Shown piece after piece: positions 23,953 to 33,175 of a DNA stretch of 43,659 bases. Made by a program: the position numbers and the translations under genes. The DNA is taken from NCBI GenBank assembly GCA_900313905.1, contig OMTG01000140.1, positions 1 through 43,659 on the forward strand, in the 5' to 3' direction. Numbering within the stretch: position 1 is the stretch's first letter; each line of letters begins with the position of its first letter. The notes below the pieces were generated by a model that worked only from the letters and a program-made list of their open reading frames with translations, searched no databases and was not told the origin of the DNA. Source of the stretch: an uncultured Actinomycetes bacterium (GTDB lineage Bacteria; Actinomycetota; Coriobacteriia; Coriobacteriales; Atopobiaceae).

Positions 23953-25551
23953 TTACTGCTCCTTGTCACGCTTCGAGAGCGAGCGTGCCGAGACAGCCAC
24001 GATCGCGCCGCCGACCGCAACGGTCACGAGCAGCCCGGACTGGCCGGTGAGCGGCAGGCCGTTCTGCTTCGTATCCTTGACTGTCAGGGTCGCCGTGCCG
24101 CTGGTTGCGTCTGCCGCGATCTCCGAGCTGGCGCCGGTCGTGGTGGCCGTCAGCGTCAGCGTGTCGTCCACGCTTGCCATGTCCTTCGCGTTGTCAGAGA
24201 TCGTGAAGGTGAAGTCGCTGACTGCGTCGTAGCCTGTCGGGGCTTCCGTCTCATGGACGGTGTAGGTGCCGGCATCGATGCGCTCGACCGAGAAGGTTCC
24301 GTCGTCGCCGGTCGTGAACTCATAGGCAGTCGTGCCCAGCGAGCCATCGGCCTGCACGTACTTGCCGTTGTCGCCCGAGGTGTCATCTGCATTGCTGACC
24401 TGGAGCGTGAACTTGGCGCCTGCGAGCGTGCGGGACTCGTTCTGCTTGTCCTTCTTCACGAGGCTCAGCTTGTAGGTGTAGTCCTTCGTCTTGTCGGGCT
24501 TCGTGTAGCCGTGCTGGTCGGTGTTCGGGTTGTTGGAGTACTCGATCCTGACCTCGTTGTCGTTGTGCTCGGATGCGATCACGGAGGAGCTGTTGAGGGA
24601 GGCCTCGTAGGTCAGGACGACCTTCGAGTCCTTCGTGACGGCAATCGTCGTGCCATCTGCATCCTTCGCGGACTTGAGGTCCGTGAACTCGACTTTCAGC
24701 ACGCCGTCCGTCGTGGTGACCGTGTAGCTTGACGGGGCGACCGTCGTCCCGTCGATCGTGACGGCGATGGTCGAGGTGTCGATGTCAAGCCCTGCCGACG
24801 GCGTGTCCTCGAAGGCGTAGTAGTAGGTCTCGTAGGTGTCGAGGTTCGAGGCCACGGTGCCCGTGATCTGGTAGTCGAGCTTCTTGCCGAGCTCGGACGA
24901 TGCTGCCTTGCCATACGTCGTGGCGTCGTCGTCCTTGATCTTCTTCTCGACGGTGGGGACGGTGGTCTTCTCGTTCACGGTGACTGCCGTGCCGCCGACG
25001 ATCGCGAAGATCGGGGAGGTGCCATCCTGGTCGGTCTTGCCGCTGACGTCTGCGGTCACGATCAGGTAGTAGCCCTCATCGAGGCTCGTCGCGGTCCCCG
25101 GCGTGATGGTCGTCGTGGCGGCGATGCCGTCGATCGCGTCGGCAAGCTTGTTCCCGAAGCTGGCGTTCGCAAGGATGGTCGTGCTGTCCGTGCCGGTGAT
25201 GTGCTCATTGATGAACTCGGCGGCCTTCTGCGCAGACTCGGCAGCATCCGTGGGGTCGGTGTAGGTGGAGTCCTCGGCCTGGATGGCGGAGACGCCGGCC
25301 GTATGGACCTCGTCGCTTGCCCATGCGATGTCGGAGATGACCTTGCTGCCATCCTGGTCCTCGACCGTGCCGGAGAAGATCTTGTAGGCGCTGTACGAGG
25401 TGCTGGCGTTGTCGCCCGATGAGGCAGTGATGGTGATGCTGCCCTGGGACGTGTCGGCAAACGCAGCGATCGGCGCCCCTGCCATGGAGATCGTCATCGA
25501 CAGGGCCAAGCCTGCGCTCACGACCATCCGTGCAATGTTGTGGTGCTTCAT
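23953..25551 (-). CDS. LPxTG backbone pilin
   Basis: A protein of 532 aa. A signal peptide of about 32 residues ends at AAFA. The pilin motif lysine is probably K203 or K204 (VPTVEKKI). An E-box, YTVHETEAPTGY (430-441, E434), lies in the C-terminal domain, which would form an internal Lys-Asn isopeptide bond. The sorting signal is LPLTG (499-503), then a hydrophobic stretch and a basic tail. Two or three Ig-like domains (GramPos_pilinBB/SpaA type) fit the length. AGGAGG precedes the ATG. It is next to the class C sortase, which suggests it is the shaft subunit. Confidence 0.92.
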   Translation of the reverse strand: MKHHNIARMVVSAGLALSMTISMAGAPIAAFADTSQGSITITASSGDNASTSYSAYKIFSGTVEDQDGSKVISDIAWASDEVHTAGVSAIQAEDSTYTDPTDAAESAQKAAEFINEHITGTDSTTILANASFGNKLADAIDGIAATTTITPGTATSLDEGYYLIVTADVSGKTDQDGTSPIFAIVGGTAVTVNEKTTVPTVEKKIKDDDATTYGKAASSELGKKLDYQITGTVASNLDTYETYYYAFEDTPSAGLDIDTSTIAVTIDGTTVAPSSYTVTTTDGVLKVEFTDLKSAKDADGTTIAVTKDSKVVLTYEASLNSSSVIASEHNDNEVRIEYSNNPNTDQHGYTKPDKTKDYTYKLSLVKKDKQNESRTLAGAKFTLQVSNADDTSGDNGKYVQADGSLGTTAYEFTTGDDGTFSVERIDAGTYTVHETEAPTGYDAVSDFTFTISDNAKDMASVDDTLTLTATTTGASSEIAADATSGTATLTVKDTKQNGLPLTGQSGLLVTVAVGGAIVAVSARSLSKRDKEQ

Positions 25552-25649
25552 GATATGCCTCCTTCTATGAGCTCGTCCCCCAGATGGGATGGAGCTTTGC
25601 CGTGATGTCCTGCCCGGTGCAGCCTTCCGGTGGGGGAGGATGCGCTCTG

Positions 25650-25672
25650 GGCCGGCAGTGCCTGTGCTGGCC
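25650..25672 (-). other. Hairpin after the minor pilin gene
   Basis: GGCCGGCA pairs with TGCTGGCC (one G-U) three nt beyond the stop of the gene ending at 25676, without a T run. It may help set unequal levels of the two pilins. Confidence 0.35.
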
Positions 25673-25675
25673 GCC

Positions 25676-27205
25676 CTAGCGCCCGTGCCTGATGCGGCCT
25701 GAGAGATGGAGTAGGAGTGCACCTGCTGCGAGGAGCGCAAGGACTGCCGTGCCGCCTGCCACGAGATCTCCCGTATCGGGCAGCCTGCCCGGCGTGGGTG
25801 GCACCTTGGTTTCGGTGTCCTCGATCGTGAGGGTCGCCGTGCCTTCTTCGGCATCGATATCCGAGACCGTCGCGGCAGTGCCGGTGGCTTCGACCGTGAA
25901 CGTCTTCTGGTCCAGGCCTGCCACCAGGCGCACCTCGATGGGATGCCCGAGCGCCGCATAGCCGCGGGGAGCCTTGGCCTCTGACAGCTCGTAGGTGCCG
26001 GGGCCGAGGCAGCCGATCTCAAGACGCCCATCGGAGCCCGTCACAAGCGCTGCCTCCTCCGCTTCGTCTTCAGCCCAGGTGCCGTCCTCCGCCAGGTACC
26101 TCCCGCTGCTGTCACGGAGCGCGAACTCGGCGCCTGCCAGTGGCTGCTGGCCCTCAGAGCTGACCTTGAGGAGGGTGAGGCCGAAGGTGAAGACCTTGGT
26201 CCTGCTGGGCTCTGTCGTGCCGGTGCCGCCCGATGTGGGGTTGTTCGAATACACGATCGTCGCTGTGTTGGTGTTCGGGTTCACATAGCCGCGCTCAGCC
26301 TTCGCAGGGTCCAGGATCGCCTCGTAGAGGAGGTCGATGTGCTCGTCTCCTGTGGATGTGGGATAGGCAGCCTTGAGGTCGTCGGTGGACACCGTGAGCG
26401 TATGGCCGGCGTAGCTGACCGAGAAGCTGTCCGTGATGTCCTGCGTGCTGCCATCCGGAAGGCTCACGACCACATGGACCGAGCTCGCATCCATATCGAT
26501 GCCGGCGCTCGAGATGTCGACGAAGCGATAGAGGTAGGAGTCGTAGCTCCCGTAGTTTGCAGGAAGCGTGCCGCGCACCCTGAAGGAGAGCTTCTCGCTG
26601 GCGCCCGCTGCAACAGACTCGTGATAGCCGGTGCTGCCTCCATCGGTCGAGACGCCCTTGTCGATGGTGGGGACAGAGGCCTTCTCATGCGCGGTCGCAG
26701 GGGCTGTGCCGACCAGGACGCAGAAGGGGAGCGTATCGTCGCCGGTCACGAGCCAGTACCCTTCGCCGAGGCTCGCGGCCACATTCGTCCTCAGCGCCAC
26801 GCCTGAAGATCCGCTCTCCTGTGCGAGCGCAGCGAGGCTCTGGGCGACCGTGTAGTCCGTGTCGGCACTGATGCTCGCTGCGAGCCATTCCCGCACGGTG
26901 ACAGGGTCGGTGGGATCGTCTCCTGCGCTCCACTGGGGAAGCTTCGCGACGCTATCGTAGAAGGAGCCCTCCATCGCGCCATCGAAGCTCGGCGAGAGGA
27001 GCTTGTCTTCTGAGACGGTGCCCGAGAGCAGGCGGTAGGCTGTGAGGGCATGGTCGTACTCAGAGGACACGGTGAGGGTCCCCGTGGACTCGGCGAAGGC
27101 ATCCATAGGCAGGGCCAGGAGTGCAAGGGCAAGGCCCAGCGCTGCAAGAAGGCAGATGCCGAGATGCTGGAAGCCCGTGTGGGAGCCATCCATCAGCTTT
27201 CTCAT
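25676..27205 (-). CDS. LPxTG minor or second backbone pilin
   Basis: A protein of 509 aa. It has a signal peptide with a long hydrophobic core (about 15-38), a candidate pilin lysine in VPTIDKGV, pilin-type Ig-like domains, an E-box YELSEAKAPRGY and the sorting signal LPDTG (475-479) followed by a membrane stretch and basic tail. It is a clear paralog of the backbone pilin. Its ATG overlaps the stop of the adhesin gene (ATGA), so translation is probably coupled. The backbone pilin gene follows after 124 nt with its own strong ribosome site. By position it is probably the base or accessory subunit. Confidence 0.9.
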   Translation of the reverse strand: MRKLMDGSHTGFQHLGICLLAALGLALALLALPMDAFAESTGTLTVSSEYDHALTAYRLLSGTVSEDKLLSPSFDGAMEGSFYDSVAKLPQWSAGDDPTDPVTVREWLAASISADTDYTVAQSLAALAQESGSSGVALRTNVAASLGEGYWLVTGDDTLPFCVLVGTAPATAHEKASVPTIDKGVSTDGGSTGYHESVAAGASEKLSFRVRGTLPANYGSYDSYLYRFVDISSAGIDMDASSVHVVVSLPDGSTQDITDSFSVSYAGHTLTVSTDDLKAAYPTSTGDEHIDLLYEAILDPAKAERGYVNPNTNTATIVYSNNPTSGGTGTTEPSRTKVFTFGLTLLKVSSEGQQPLAGAEFALRDSSGRYLAEDGTWAEDEAEEAALVTGSDGRLEIGCLGPGTYELSEAKAPRGYAALGHPIEVRLVAGLDQKTFTVEATGTAATVSDIDAEEGTATLTIEDTETKVPPTPGRLPDTGDLVAGGTAVLALLAAGALLLHLSGRIRHGR

Positions 27206-30200
27206 TTCGCCTCACCGCCCTTCGTGTTCCTGCTGCTTCCGTCAGGGCCATTCCTCCGGGCAAGCCGCGCCGCGCACACGGCGACGAGGGCGAGGCCGCA
27301 GAATGCGGTGGCCGCAAGCCCTGCTCCGCCCGCCTTGGGCAGGCCCAGGGCGTAGGTGTTCGTGAAGGCGGGGACCGCGTCGCCTTCGGTGACGGAGGCG
27401 GTGAGCGTCCCGTCTCCGGCGTCTTCTATATGGACCTTCAGGGTCTTCGTGCTCGTATCGAAGGAATAGTGGGGCATGCTCGCGCTGTCGTCCTGCTCCG
27501 AGATCGTGTAGGTGAAGTCCTTCGAGGCTGCGCCATCGAGGTCGGCGAGGTGGTAGGCGATCGCGTCGAAGGTGATGCTGCCATCAGCCTTGTTCGTGGC
27601 CGTCTGGATGGTGTTCCCTTCGGAATCCTTGAGGAGGAACGTGAACTCGCCGTCTTGGAGGCTGGTGCCGGTGAGGGTCTTCGTGGCGGTCGGGGTGAAG
27701 CTGCCCTGTGCGTCATAGGTGTTCGTGAAGGAGGCGGCTGCAGCCGCTCCCGCCTCGATCGTGCCGGTGGTGCCTGAGCTTGCCGTCTGGGTGAAGCCAC
27801 CGCTGGGCATGCCAGGCTCGCTCACCGTGTAGGAGGTGCCTGCGGGGATGCCTGAGACCTCTGCCCTCTGGCCCGCCTCGATGCTGAGCGTGTCGCTGCT
27901 TGCCAGCGTGCCTGAGGAGAGCACGGTGCCGGTGCCATCGAGCACCTGGAACGGATAGGTCCCTGCAAGCGCGGCGCCATCCTTCTCGAGCACGACCTTC
28001 ATCGGGAAGGCATGGCCATCTTCTGCGGAGGTCGTGCCTGCCACGGCTTTCGAGATCTCGAGGGAGCCGGTCTTCGACGTGTTGTTGAATGCGATGGAGG
28101 ATGCAGATGCCCCATCCTTCGCAATGGTCGGCACGGCCGAGATGTACTGGTTGCCATCAGCATCGGTCGCAAGTGCAGGCGTGACGGTCACGGTGTAGAT
28201 GGAGGCATCCCTCTCGTAGGTCTCGGCCAGGTCGCCTGCGAGTGCCGACTCGGAGACGGCATAGGTGAAGGTGGTTCCGACATCCTCTTTGCCATACTCG
28301 ATCTTGTCGAAGGTGACTGCACCTTCGGCATCTGCCTGCTTGGTCTGGAGCACGGTGCCATCAGCATCCTTGAGGTCGAAGGAGAACTTTCCAGCCAGCG
28401 ATGCTCCAGGCTTCTTGCCATCCACCGTCTTCGTCGCTGCGAGGGAGATGGAGGCTTCCTTCAGCGTCTTGACGGTATTGCCGCCCACGGTGTTCACCAC
28501 CGTGTAGCCTGACGGCACGTTCGTGAAGTCCACGACGAAGCGCACGTACTCGGTGTCATCGCCCGTGATGGCCGAGGTGTTCTCGATGTGGACGGAGTGG
28601 GTGGTGTCGTCGTATTCGACCTTGAACTTGTCGTTCGATACCGCATAGAGGTAGGTGACATGCGCATCGAGCGTGTCGTCGAAGTTGATGTCGCCGACCT
28701 TGAACCCGTCGTAGTTCCAGAACTTGATCGTGTAGGTGACCATCTGGTCTGCCGGATCGTTCGAGACGACAGTCTTGTCGACGCTCTTCTCGCCGAATGC
28801 AGACTTGTAGCTTCCGCTCTGGAGGACATAGTTGCGGTGCTCCTGGTAGCTCTGGCCACCGGAGGTATAGGTGATGTCCGCGCGGTTCGTGTACTTGACG
28901 CTGCCGTGGCCTGCGACGACCCAGTAGTTGATCTGGATCGGTGTCGTGATGGTCCCCGGATAGCTGAACGTCAGCGTGTTGCCCGACAGGGCGATCGTGT
29001 ACTCGCTCGGATCGATGGCTTCCTGGGAATCGAACCAGAGCACGGCGGGGGTCTGGGTGGTGTCGAAGACCATGCCGTCCGGCAGGGTGTCGACTACCGT
29101 GATGCCATTCATCGTGGCGCGCTTCTTGTTGACATAGATGCGGTACTTGAGGGTCTGGTCGCTGGTCCCGAGGCTCTCGTCGACGCCGATCTGTGCAGCG
29201 CTGTCCTCATAGCCTTCGGAATAGTCGTAGCCGCCGTAGATGACAGTATCGTCGTTGTCGGCACCATCTTTCATGATTGCATCGGTGTAGGTCGCCGAGG
29301 TGCCATCAGCAGAGCCGGTGGGGATGACGGTGATCGTGAGGCTGGCCGTGCCCGAGGTGATCGTGCCGGGGGTCACCTCTGTGACATCCTTCGTCGTAAT
29401 GTAGGCGGTGAAGCCGCCTGCGAGGGACTGCTGCGCATTCTCGCCGAAGATGAGCTTGTAGGTGCCGTTGCCCATATCGACGACGCTGCTGAACATCCTC
29501 GGATCGGGAGTGATCGACACGCTTGCGGCGATGTCTTCAGGGATGGTGATGAGGATGTAGTCCCCAGGATTGGCGGAGCCGGTGTCGATCGTGTACTCGA
29601 AGGTCACCAGCGCCATCGCCCCTGCCTCATACGTGCTCTTGTTCGAGGTGATGGTCATATGGGCATGCGAGGAGACATCGCTTCCGCTGGAATCGGTGGA
29701 TGCGCTTGCAAGCAGGGCAGAAGCGCTCAGGGACGTGCCGGACTTGGCTGAAAGCGTGCTTGCCAGGGTGGATGCTCCAGGGGACTGGCCGGATGCGGTG
29801 TTGGACACTGGATCTGACGTCGAGGCCATGATGGTGGCAGCCTCAGCCGTCTCTTCGTCGGCACCTGCGGCCGCATCTGCCGCATCCTGCTCGCTGGCCC
29901 GCTCTGCCGCCTCGCCCGAAGCGGTGCTCTCGCTGGCGCTTCTGGCCTCGTCCTGTGCTGTGGCGTCATCGGATGCAGCTTCTGTCTCGGTGCTGGCAGG
30001 CAAGGCATCGCCAGGCTGCGACAGCGGGGCCCACTGCGCATAGAGGGTGAGCGTGCCCTCCTGGACGCAGGAGGAGAGGTCTGCATCGATCTGGGTGCCT
30101 TCAGCATCCCTGACGCAGCTCCAGCCCTCGATGGCCGCTGAGTCGGGCACGGACACTGCCTTGCGTGCCTCATCCGCCTCAGTGGACGGATCGTCGGCCA

Positions 30201-30573
30201 CATCCTCGCCCGTGGGGGAGGTGGACCAGCCGCAGAACCGATAGCCTTGCCGGACGAATGCGTTGGCAGGGATCTCGATGGTCCGCTGCGGGTCCTGGAC
30301 GGAGATGGCGGCCGTCAGGTCGTCCATCTCGCCTGCTGCGGCGCCATTCGGATCGAGATGCACCCGTGCCTCTGCCTGGTTCGAATCCCCTGGCCAATAC
30401 GAGGAGATCTGCCCGGAAAGCCCATCGAGGACCATCCCGGCAGCATCGTTCTGGCCAGAGGTTCCGTTTGCGGCTTCAGCGACTGCCATGGGAGAGACAG
30501 ACGAAAGCGCGATTGCCGCAGCTGCGATGCAGCCCGCTACGGCCTGCATGCGTCTCTTTGTGTCCGCTTTCAC
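27202..30573 (-). CDS. Large sortase-anchored adhesin / pilus tip protein
   Basis: A protein of 1123 aa. A signal peptide (about 1-34) is followed by an InlB-type repeat (about 85-180, FCGWS and LYAQW) and an Ala/Ser/Glu-rich spacer. Next come Ig-like adhesin domains of the Cna/Sdr type (about 300-680) and repeated pilin-type domains. The last of these resemble Spy0128/FctA (ATKTLTGTSLQDGEFTF). The sorting signal is LPKAG (1078-1082), an Ala variant of LPxTG, then a hydrophobic stretch and Arg-Arg. GTG 30573 is used because GGGGGTGG lies 6 nt upstream. It is the first gene of the pilus operon and is probably the tip adhesin; there is no vWA domain. The target is unknown. Confidence 0.88.
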   Translation of the reverse strand: MKADTKRRMQAVAGCIAAAAIALSSVSPMAVAEAANGTSGQNDAAGMVLDGLSGQISSYWPGDSNQAEARVHLDPNGAAAGEMDDLTAAISVQDPQRTIEIPANAFVRQGYRFCGWSTSPTGEDVADDPSTEADEARKAVSVPDSAAIEGWSCVRDAEGTQIDADLSSCVQEGTLTLYAQWAPLSQPGDALPASTETEAASDDATAQDEARSASESTASGEAAERASEQDAADAAAGADEETAEAATIMASTSDPVSNTASGQSPGASTLASTLSAKSGTSLSASALLASASTDSSGSDVSSHAHMTITSNKSTYEAGAMALVTFEYTIDTGSANPGDYILITIPEDIAASVSITPDPRMFSSVVDMGNGTYKLIFGENAQQSLAGGFTAYITTKDVTEVTPGTITSGTASLTITVIPTGSADGTSATYTDAIMKDGADNDDTVIYGGYDYSEGYEDSAAQIGVDESLGTSDQTLKYRIYVNKKRATMNGITVVDTLPDGMVFDTTQTPAVLWFDSQEAIDPSEYTIALSGNTLTFSYPGTITTPIQINYWVVAGHGSVKYTNRADITYTSGGQSYQEHRNYVLQSGSYKSAFGEKSVDKTVVSNDPADQMVTYTIKFWNYDGFKVGDINFDDTLDAHVTYLYAVSNDKFKVEYDDTTHSVHIENTSAITGDDTEYVRFVVDFTNVPSGYTVVNTVGGNTVKTLKEASISLAATKTVDGKKPGASLAGKFSFDLKDADGTVLQTKQADAEGAVTFDKIEYGKEDVGTTFTYAVSESALAGDLAETYERDASIYTVTVTPALATDADGNQYISAVPTIAKDGASASSIAFNNTSKTGSLEISKAVAGTTSAEDGHAFPMKVVLEKDGAALAGTYPFQVLDGTGTVLSSGTLASSDTLSIEAGQRAEVSGIPAGTSYTVSEPGMPSGGFTQTASSGTTGTIEAGAAAAASFTNTYDAQGSFTPTATKTLTGTSLQDGEFTFLLKDSEGNTIQTATNKADGSITFDAIAYHLADLDGAASKDFTYTISEQDDSASMPHYSFDTSTKTLKVHIEDAGDGTLTASVTEGDAVPAFTNTYALGLPKAGGAGLAATAFCGLALVAVCAARLARRNGPDGSSRNTKGGEAK

Positions 30574-30636
30574 CGCCGACCACCCCCTTCTCTTGCTTGG
30601 ACGGTAGGGCGAGAAGCCAAACGCAATGATGAAAGT

Positions 30637-30642
30637 ATTATA
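30637..30642 (-). promoter_or_regulatory. Candidate -10 box of the pilus operon
   Basis: TATAAT on the minus strand in an AT-rich stretch (30615-30690) that contrasts with the surrounding GC-rich DNA. The -35 region is poor, so an activator may be needed. Confidence 0.6.
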
Positions 30643-30695
30643 TGGAATTTAAGAGAATTAAGAAATATGCTTGCAAAATTCAGGAATATGTGCAT

Positions 30696-30709
30696 TGCAA
30701 TGCATTGCA
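30696..30709 (-). promoter_or_regulatory. 14-bp palindrome upstream of the pilus promoter
   Basis: TGCAATGCATTGCA is a perfect palindrome, with overlapping GCATTGCA copies at 30692-30699 and 30702-30709. It lies 54-67 nt upstream of the candidate -10, a usual position for an activator. The regulator is not identified. Confidence 0.5.
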
Positions 30710-30771
30710 TGCAGCAAGGTGGGCCGGACGAGCCTTCTGGCTGTCCGGTGGCAGCGGGCGCCGACAGAAAG

Positions 30772-30804
30772 AGGGACCGCACAGCTGAGAGCTGCACGGT
30801 CCCT
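30772..30804 (-). terminator. Terminator of the flavin oxidoreductase
   Basis: AGGGACCG pairs with CGGTCCCT, and inside them CAGCT pairs with AGCTG across a symmetric CA/CA loop. CTTTCTGTC follows on the minus strand. It lies 28 nt beyond the stop at 30833. Confidence 0.75.
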
Positions 30805-30832
30805 GCGAACTGATTGCTGCGATTGGTTCCGG

Positions 30833-32830
30833 CTAGATGTGGCTTGCGACCTCGAAGGCGTCCCATATGGCGTACATGATGTTGGAGACGCGCTGGGCAT
30901 CGCCGATCTCGTAGATCTCCTCGACGTCTGCCTTCGTCTCCTCGAAGAGGCTGTTCTCGGAGCGGTAGCCGACGCAGAGGACGACGGAGTCGGCCGGGAA
31001 GGTCTTCTCCTCGTCGCCGACCGTGGCATGGAGCAGGCCATCCTTATAGCTCGTCACGCGGGCAGAGCACTGGACCTCGATTCCGTTGAAGGGGATGAGG
31101 CGCTCGAGCATGTCGCGGTTGGCAGAGCACAGCGGCCCGTTCACTGCCATGATCTTGTCCAGGGCCTCGACGATCGTGACCTTCTTGCCTTTCTGGGCAA
31201 GGTCGAGGGCAAGCTCGCAGCCCACGAGGCCAGCTCCGACCACGACGACCTGCTGCCCCGGATCCTTCTCGCCCAGGAGCACCTGCTCTGCGGCATAGAC
31301 CTTGTCATCGCCGCCAAGCGGGAACATTTTGGGACGGGATCCTGTGGCGAGGATGACCGCATCGAACTCGTCGGAGCGCACGAGATCGGCAGTCGCCTTC
31401 GTGTTCAGATGGACCTCGACCTTGAGGCGGCCGAGCTCCTCGGCATACCACCTGGCCAGGGCGAGGTCGTCCTCCTTGAAGGAGGGGGCGCCGCCCGGGA
31501 TCAGGTTGCCGCCAAGCTGGGATCCTGCCTCATAGAGCACCGGCTCATGGCCACGCTCGGCGAGGACCCTCGCTGCTTCGCAGCCGGCAGGGCCGCCGCC
31601 GACAATGAGGACGCGCTTCTTGCGGGGCGCCGGCGTGAGGGCACACACGCGCTCGCGGGCTGCCTGGGGGTTCACGGCGCAGTTGATCAGCGAATAGGTC
31701 TGGATGCGGCCCATGCAGCCTTCCTGGCAGCTGATGCAGGGGCGGATGCGGTCGAGCCTGTTCGTGCGGATCTTCTTCACGATGTCAGGGTCGGCCAGAA
31801 GCGGACGGCCGAGGGAGATGATGTCGCAGGTGCCATCCTCGAGGCAGGCAAGTGCGGTGTCAGGATTGTCGACACGGCCAGCCATGAGGACCGGGACGCT
31901 GACATGCTCCTTCACGATCTTCGCGAACTTCCGGTATGGGGCCTTCTCCATGTACATAGGGGGATGGTTCCACCACCAGGCATCGTAGGTGCCGGCATCC
32001 ACATCGAGCGCATCGTAGCCATACTTCTCGAGGAGCTGCGCAGCGGCGATGCCTTCCTCGATGTAGCGGCCCTTCTCCTCGAACTCCTCGCCGGGAAGCG
32101 CGCCTTCGCGCCAGTCCTTGATCATGCTCTTGAGGCTGAAGCGCAAAGAGACCGGGAAGTCCCAGCCGCAGGTCTTGGCGATCTCCTCGCGGACCTCCTT
32201 CGCGAAGCGCAGGCGGTTCTCGAGCGAGCCGCCGTACTCGTCGGTGCGGTGGTTGAAGAAGGAGATCGCGAACTGGTCGATCAGGTATCCCTCATGCACC
32301 GCATGGACCTCGATGCCATCGAAGCCGGCGCGCTTGGCATTGAAGGCGCCCTTGCCGAAGGACTCGATGATGCTGTGGATCTCGTCGACCGTGAGGGGCC
32401 GGCAGGTCTTGTCGAGCCAGCGGTGCGGGATGGCGGACGGTGCGACCGGGTCGAATTCGCCGAGGTTCGTCGGGATCGTGACGCGGCCGAAGCCTCCGCT
32501 CATCATCAAAAAGATCTTCGATCCATAGGCATGGACCCGCTCCGTCATCTCGCGGCTCGTGCGGACGAACTGCACCGGGTTGTAGGTGCTGTTCGGGCAG
32601 TTCGGCATCGACTGGTGCTCGACTTTCGTGTCAGAGAAGGTGACGCCGGTGATAATGAGGCCGACGCCTCCCTGGGCACGGCGGGTGTAATAGTCGATGC
32701 CGCGCTGGTTCCAGCCGCCCTCGCAGTCGCCGAGGCCCAGAGGTCCCATCGGCGCCATCGCATAGCGGTTGGGAAGCTCCAGCTTGCCGATCTTCGTCGG
32801 CTCGAAGAGCTTCTCGTACTTCATGGGCAT
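30833..32830 (-). CDS. NADH:flavin oxidoreductase, old-yellow-enzyme / BaiH-FadH type
   Basis: A protein of 665 aa in the three-part layout of 2,4-dienoyl-CoA reductase and bile-acid or cinnamate reductases. An FMN-binding barrel fills about 1-355, with HRTDEYGGSLENR typical of the family. A 4Fe-4S cluster is bound by C365, C368, C372 and C384. A FAD-binding fold follows (VGGGPAG, about 408-414), then a nested NAD(P)H fold (VVVGAGLVG). Such enzymes reduce alkenes conjugated to carbonyl groups in anaerobes; the substrate is unknown. ATG 32830 has AGGAGA close upstream, better than ATG 32824. It appears monocistronic. Palindrome site 5 lies 230 nt upstream but is better placed for the lipoprotein gene on the other strand. 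Confidence 0.92.
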   Translation of the reverse strand: MPMKYEKLFEPTKIGKLELPNRYAMAPMGPLGLGDCEGGWNQRGIDYYTRRAQGGVGLIITGVTFSDTKVEHQSMPNCPNSTYNPVQFVRTSREMTERVHAYGSKIFLMMSGGFGRVTIPTNLGEFDPVAPSAIPHRWLDKTCRPLTVDEIHSIIESFGKGAFNAKRAGFDGIEVHAVHEGYLIDQFAISFFNHRTDEYGGSLENRLRFAKEVREEIAKTCGWDFPVSLRFSLKSMIKDWREGALPGEEFEEKGRYIEEGIAAAQLLEKYGYDALDVDAGTYDAWWWNHPPMYMEKAPYRKFAKIVKEHVSVPVLMAGRVDNPDTALACLEDGTCDIISLGRPLLADPDIVKKIRTNRLDRIRPCISCQEGCMGRIQTYSLINCAVNPQAARERVCALTPAPRKKRVLIVGGGPAGCEAARVLAERGHEPVLYEAGSQLGGNLIPGGAPSFKEDDLALARWYAEELGRLKVEVHLNTKATADLVRSDEFDAVILATGSRPKMFPLGGDDKVYAAEQVLLGEKDPGQQVVVVGAGLVGCELALDLAQKGKKVTIVEALDKIMAVNGPLCSANRDMLERLIPFNGIEVQCSARVTSYKDGLLHATVGDEEKTFPADSVVLCVGYRSENSLFEETKADVEEIYEIGDAQRVSNIMYAIWDAFEVASHI

Positions 32831-33060
32831 GCTCTCTCCTTTCGGACGTCCTCGAAGGACACCTGCCGCCCTCTTCCCAAACAGGGCGGCATCTCCCTCC
32901 ATTTAAGCGCAAGGCTGTGCGCCAGCGCAGCAGGCATTCGGCAATGGCTGCACGTCTGCCGGTGTGATGAGCAGGCACGCTGCCATTGCTTGATGGCCTC
33001 CACCTCATGGCTGTGGCTCCCAGGCTGCGGATGCAGCAGAAGCCGCCAGGGCAGGGATGG

Positions 33061-33072
33061 TTGTTGCGCAAT
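33061..33072 (+). promoter_or_regulatory. TTGCGCAA palindrome (site 5), candidate operator
   Basis: TTGTTGCGCAAT contains the 8-bp palindrome TTGCGCAA (33064-33071); the right flank differs from the other sites. A possible -10 (GATGAT, 33093-33098) is 23 nt after the TTGCGC half. The lipoprotein ATG lies 104 nt downstream. Confidence 0.55.
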
Positions 33073-33175
33073 CTCTGCCATGCGCGCTTTGAGATGATGC
33101 TGAACAAGGAGATGCAAGGGCTGGGCCTGCAGCTTGATGCCGGCGCCAGCAACCAGACTGGGGAGGATGTTTCAT

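Noticed and set aside
30671..33097. An 808-codon open frame on the plus strand opposite the flavin oxidoreductase
   Set aside because: The minus-strand protein has every expected cofactor motif. The plus-strand frame has none and is a GC-driven shadow.
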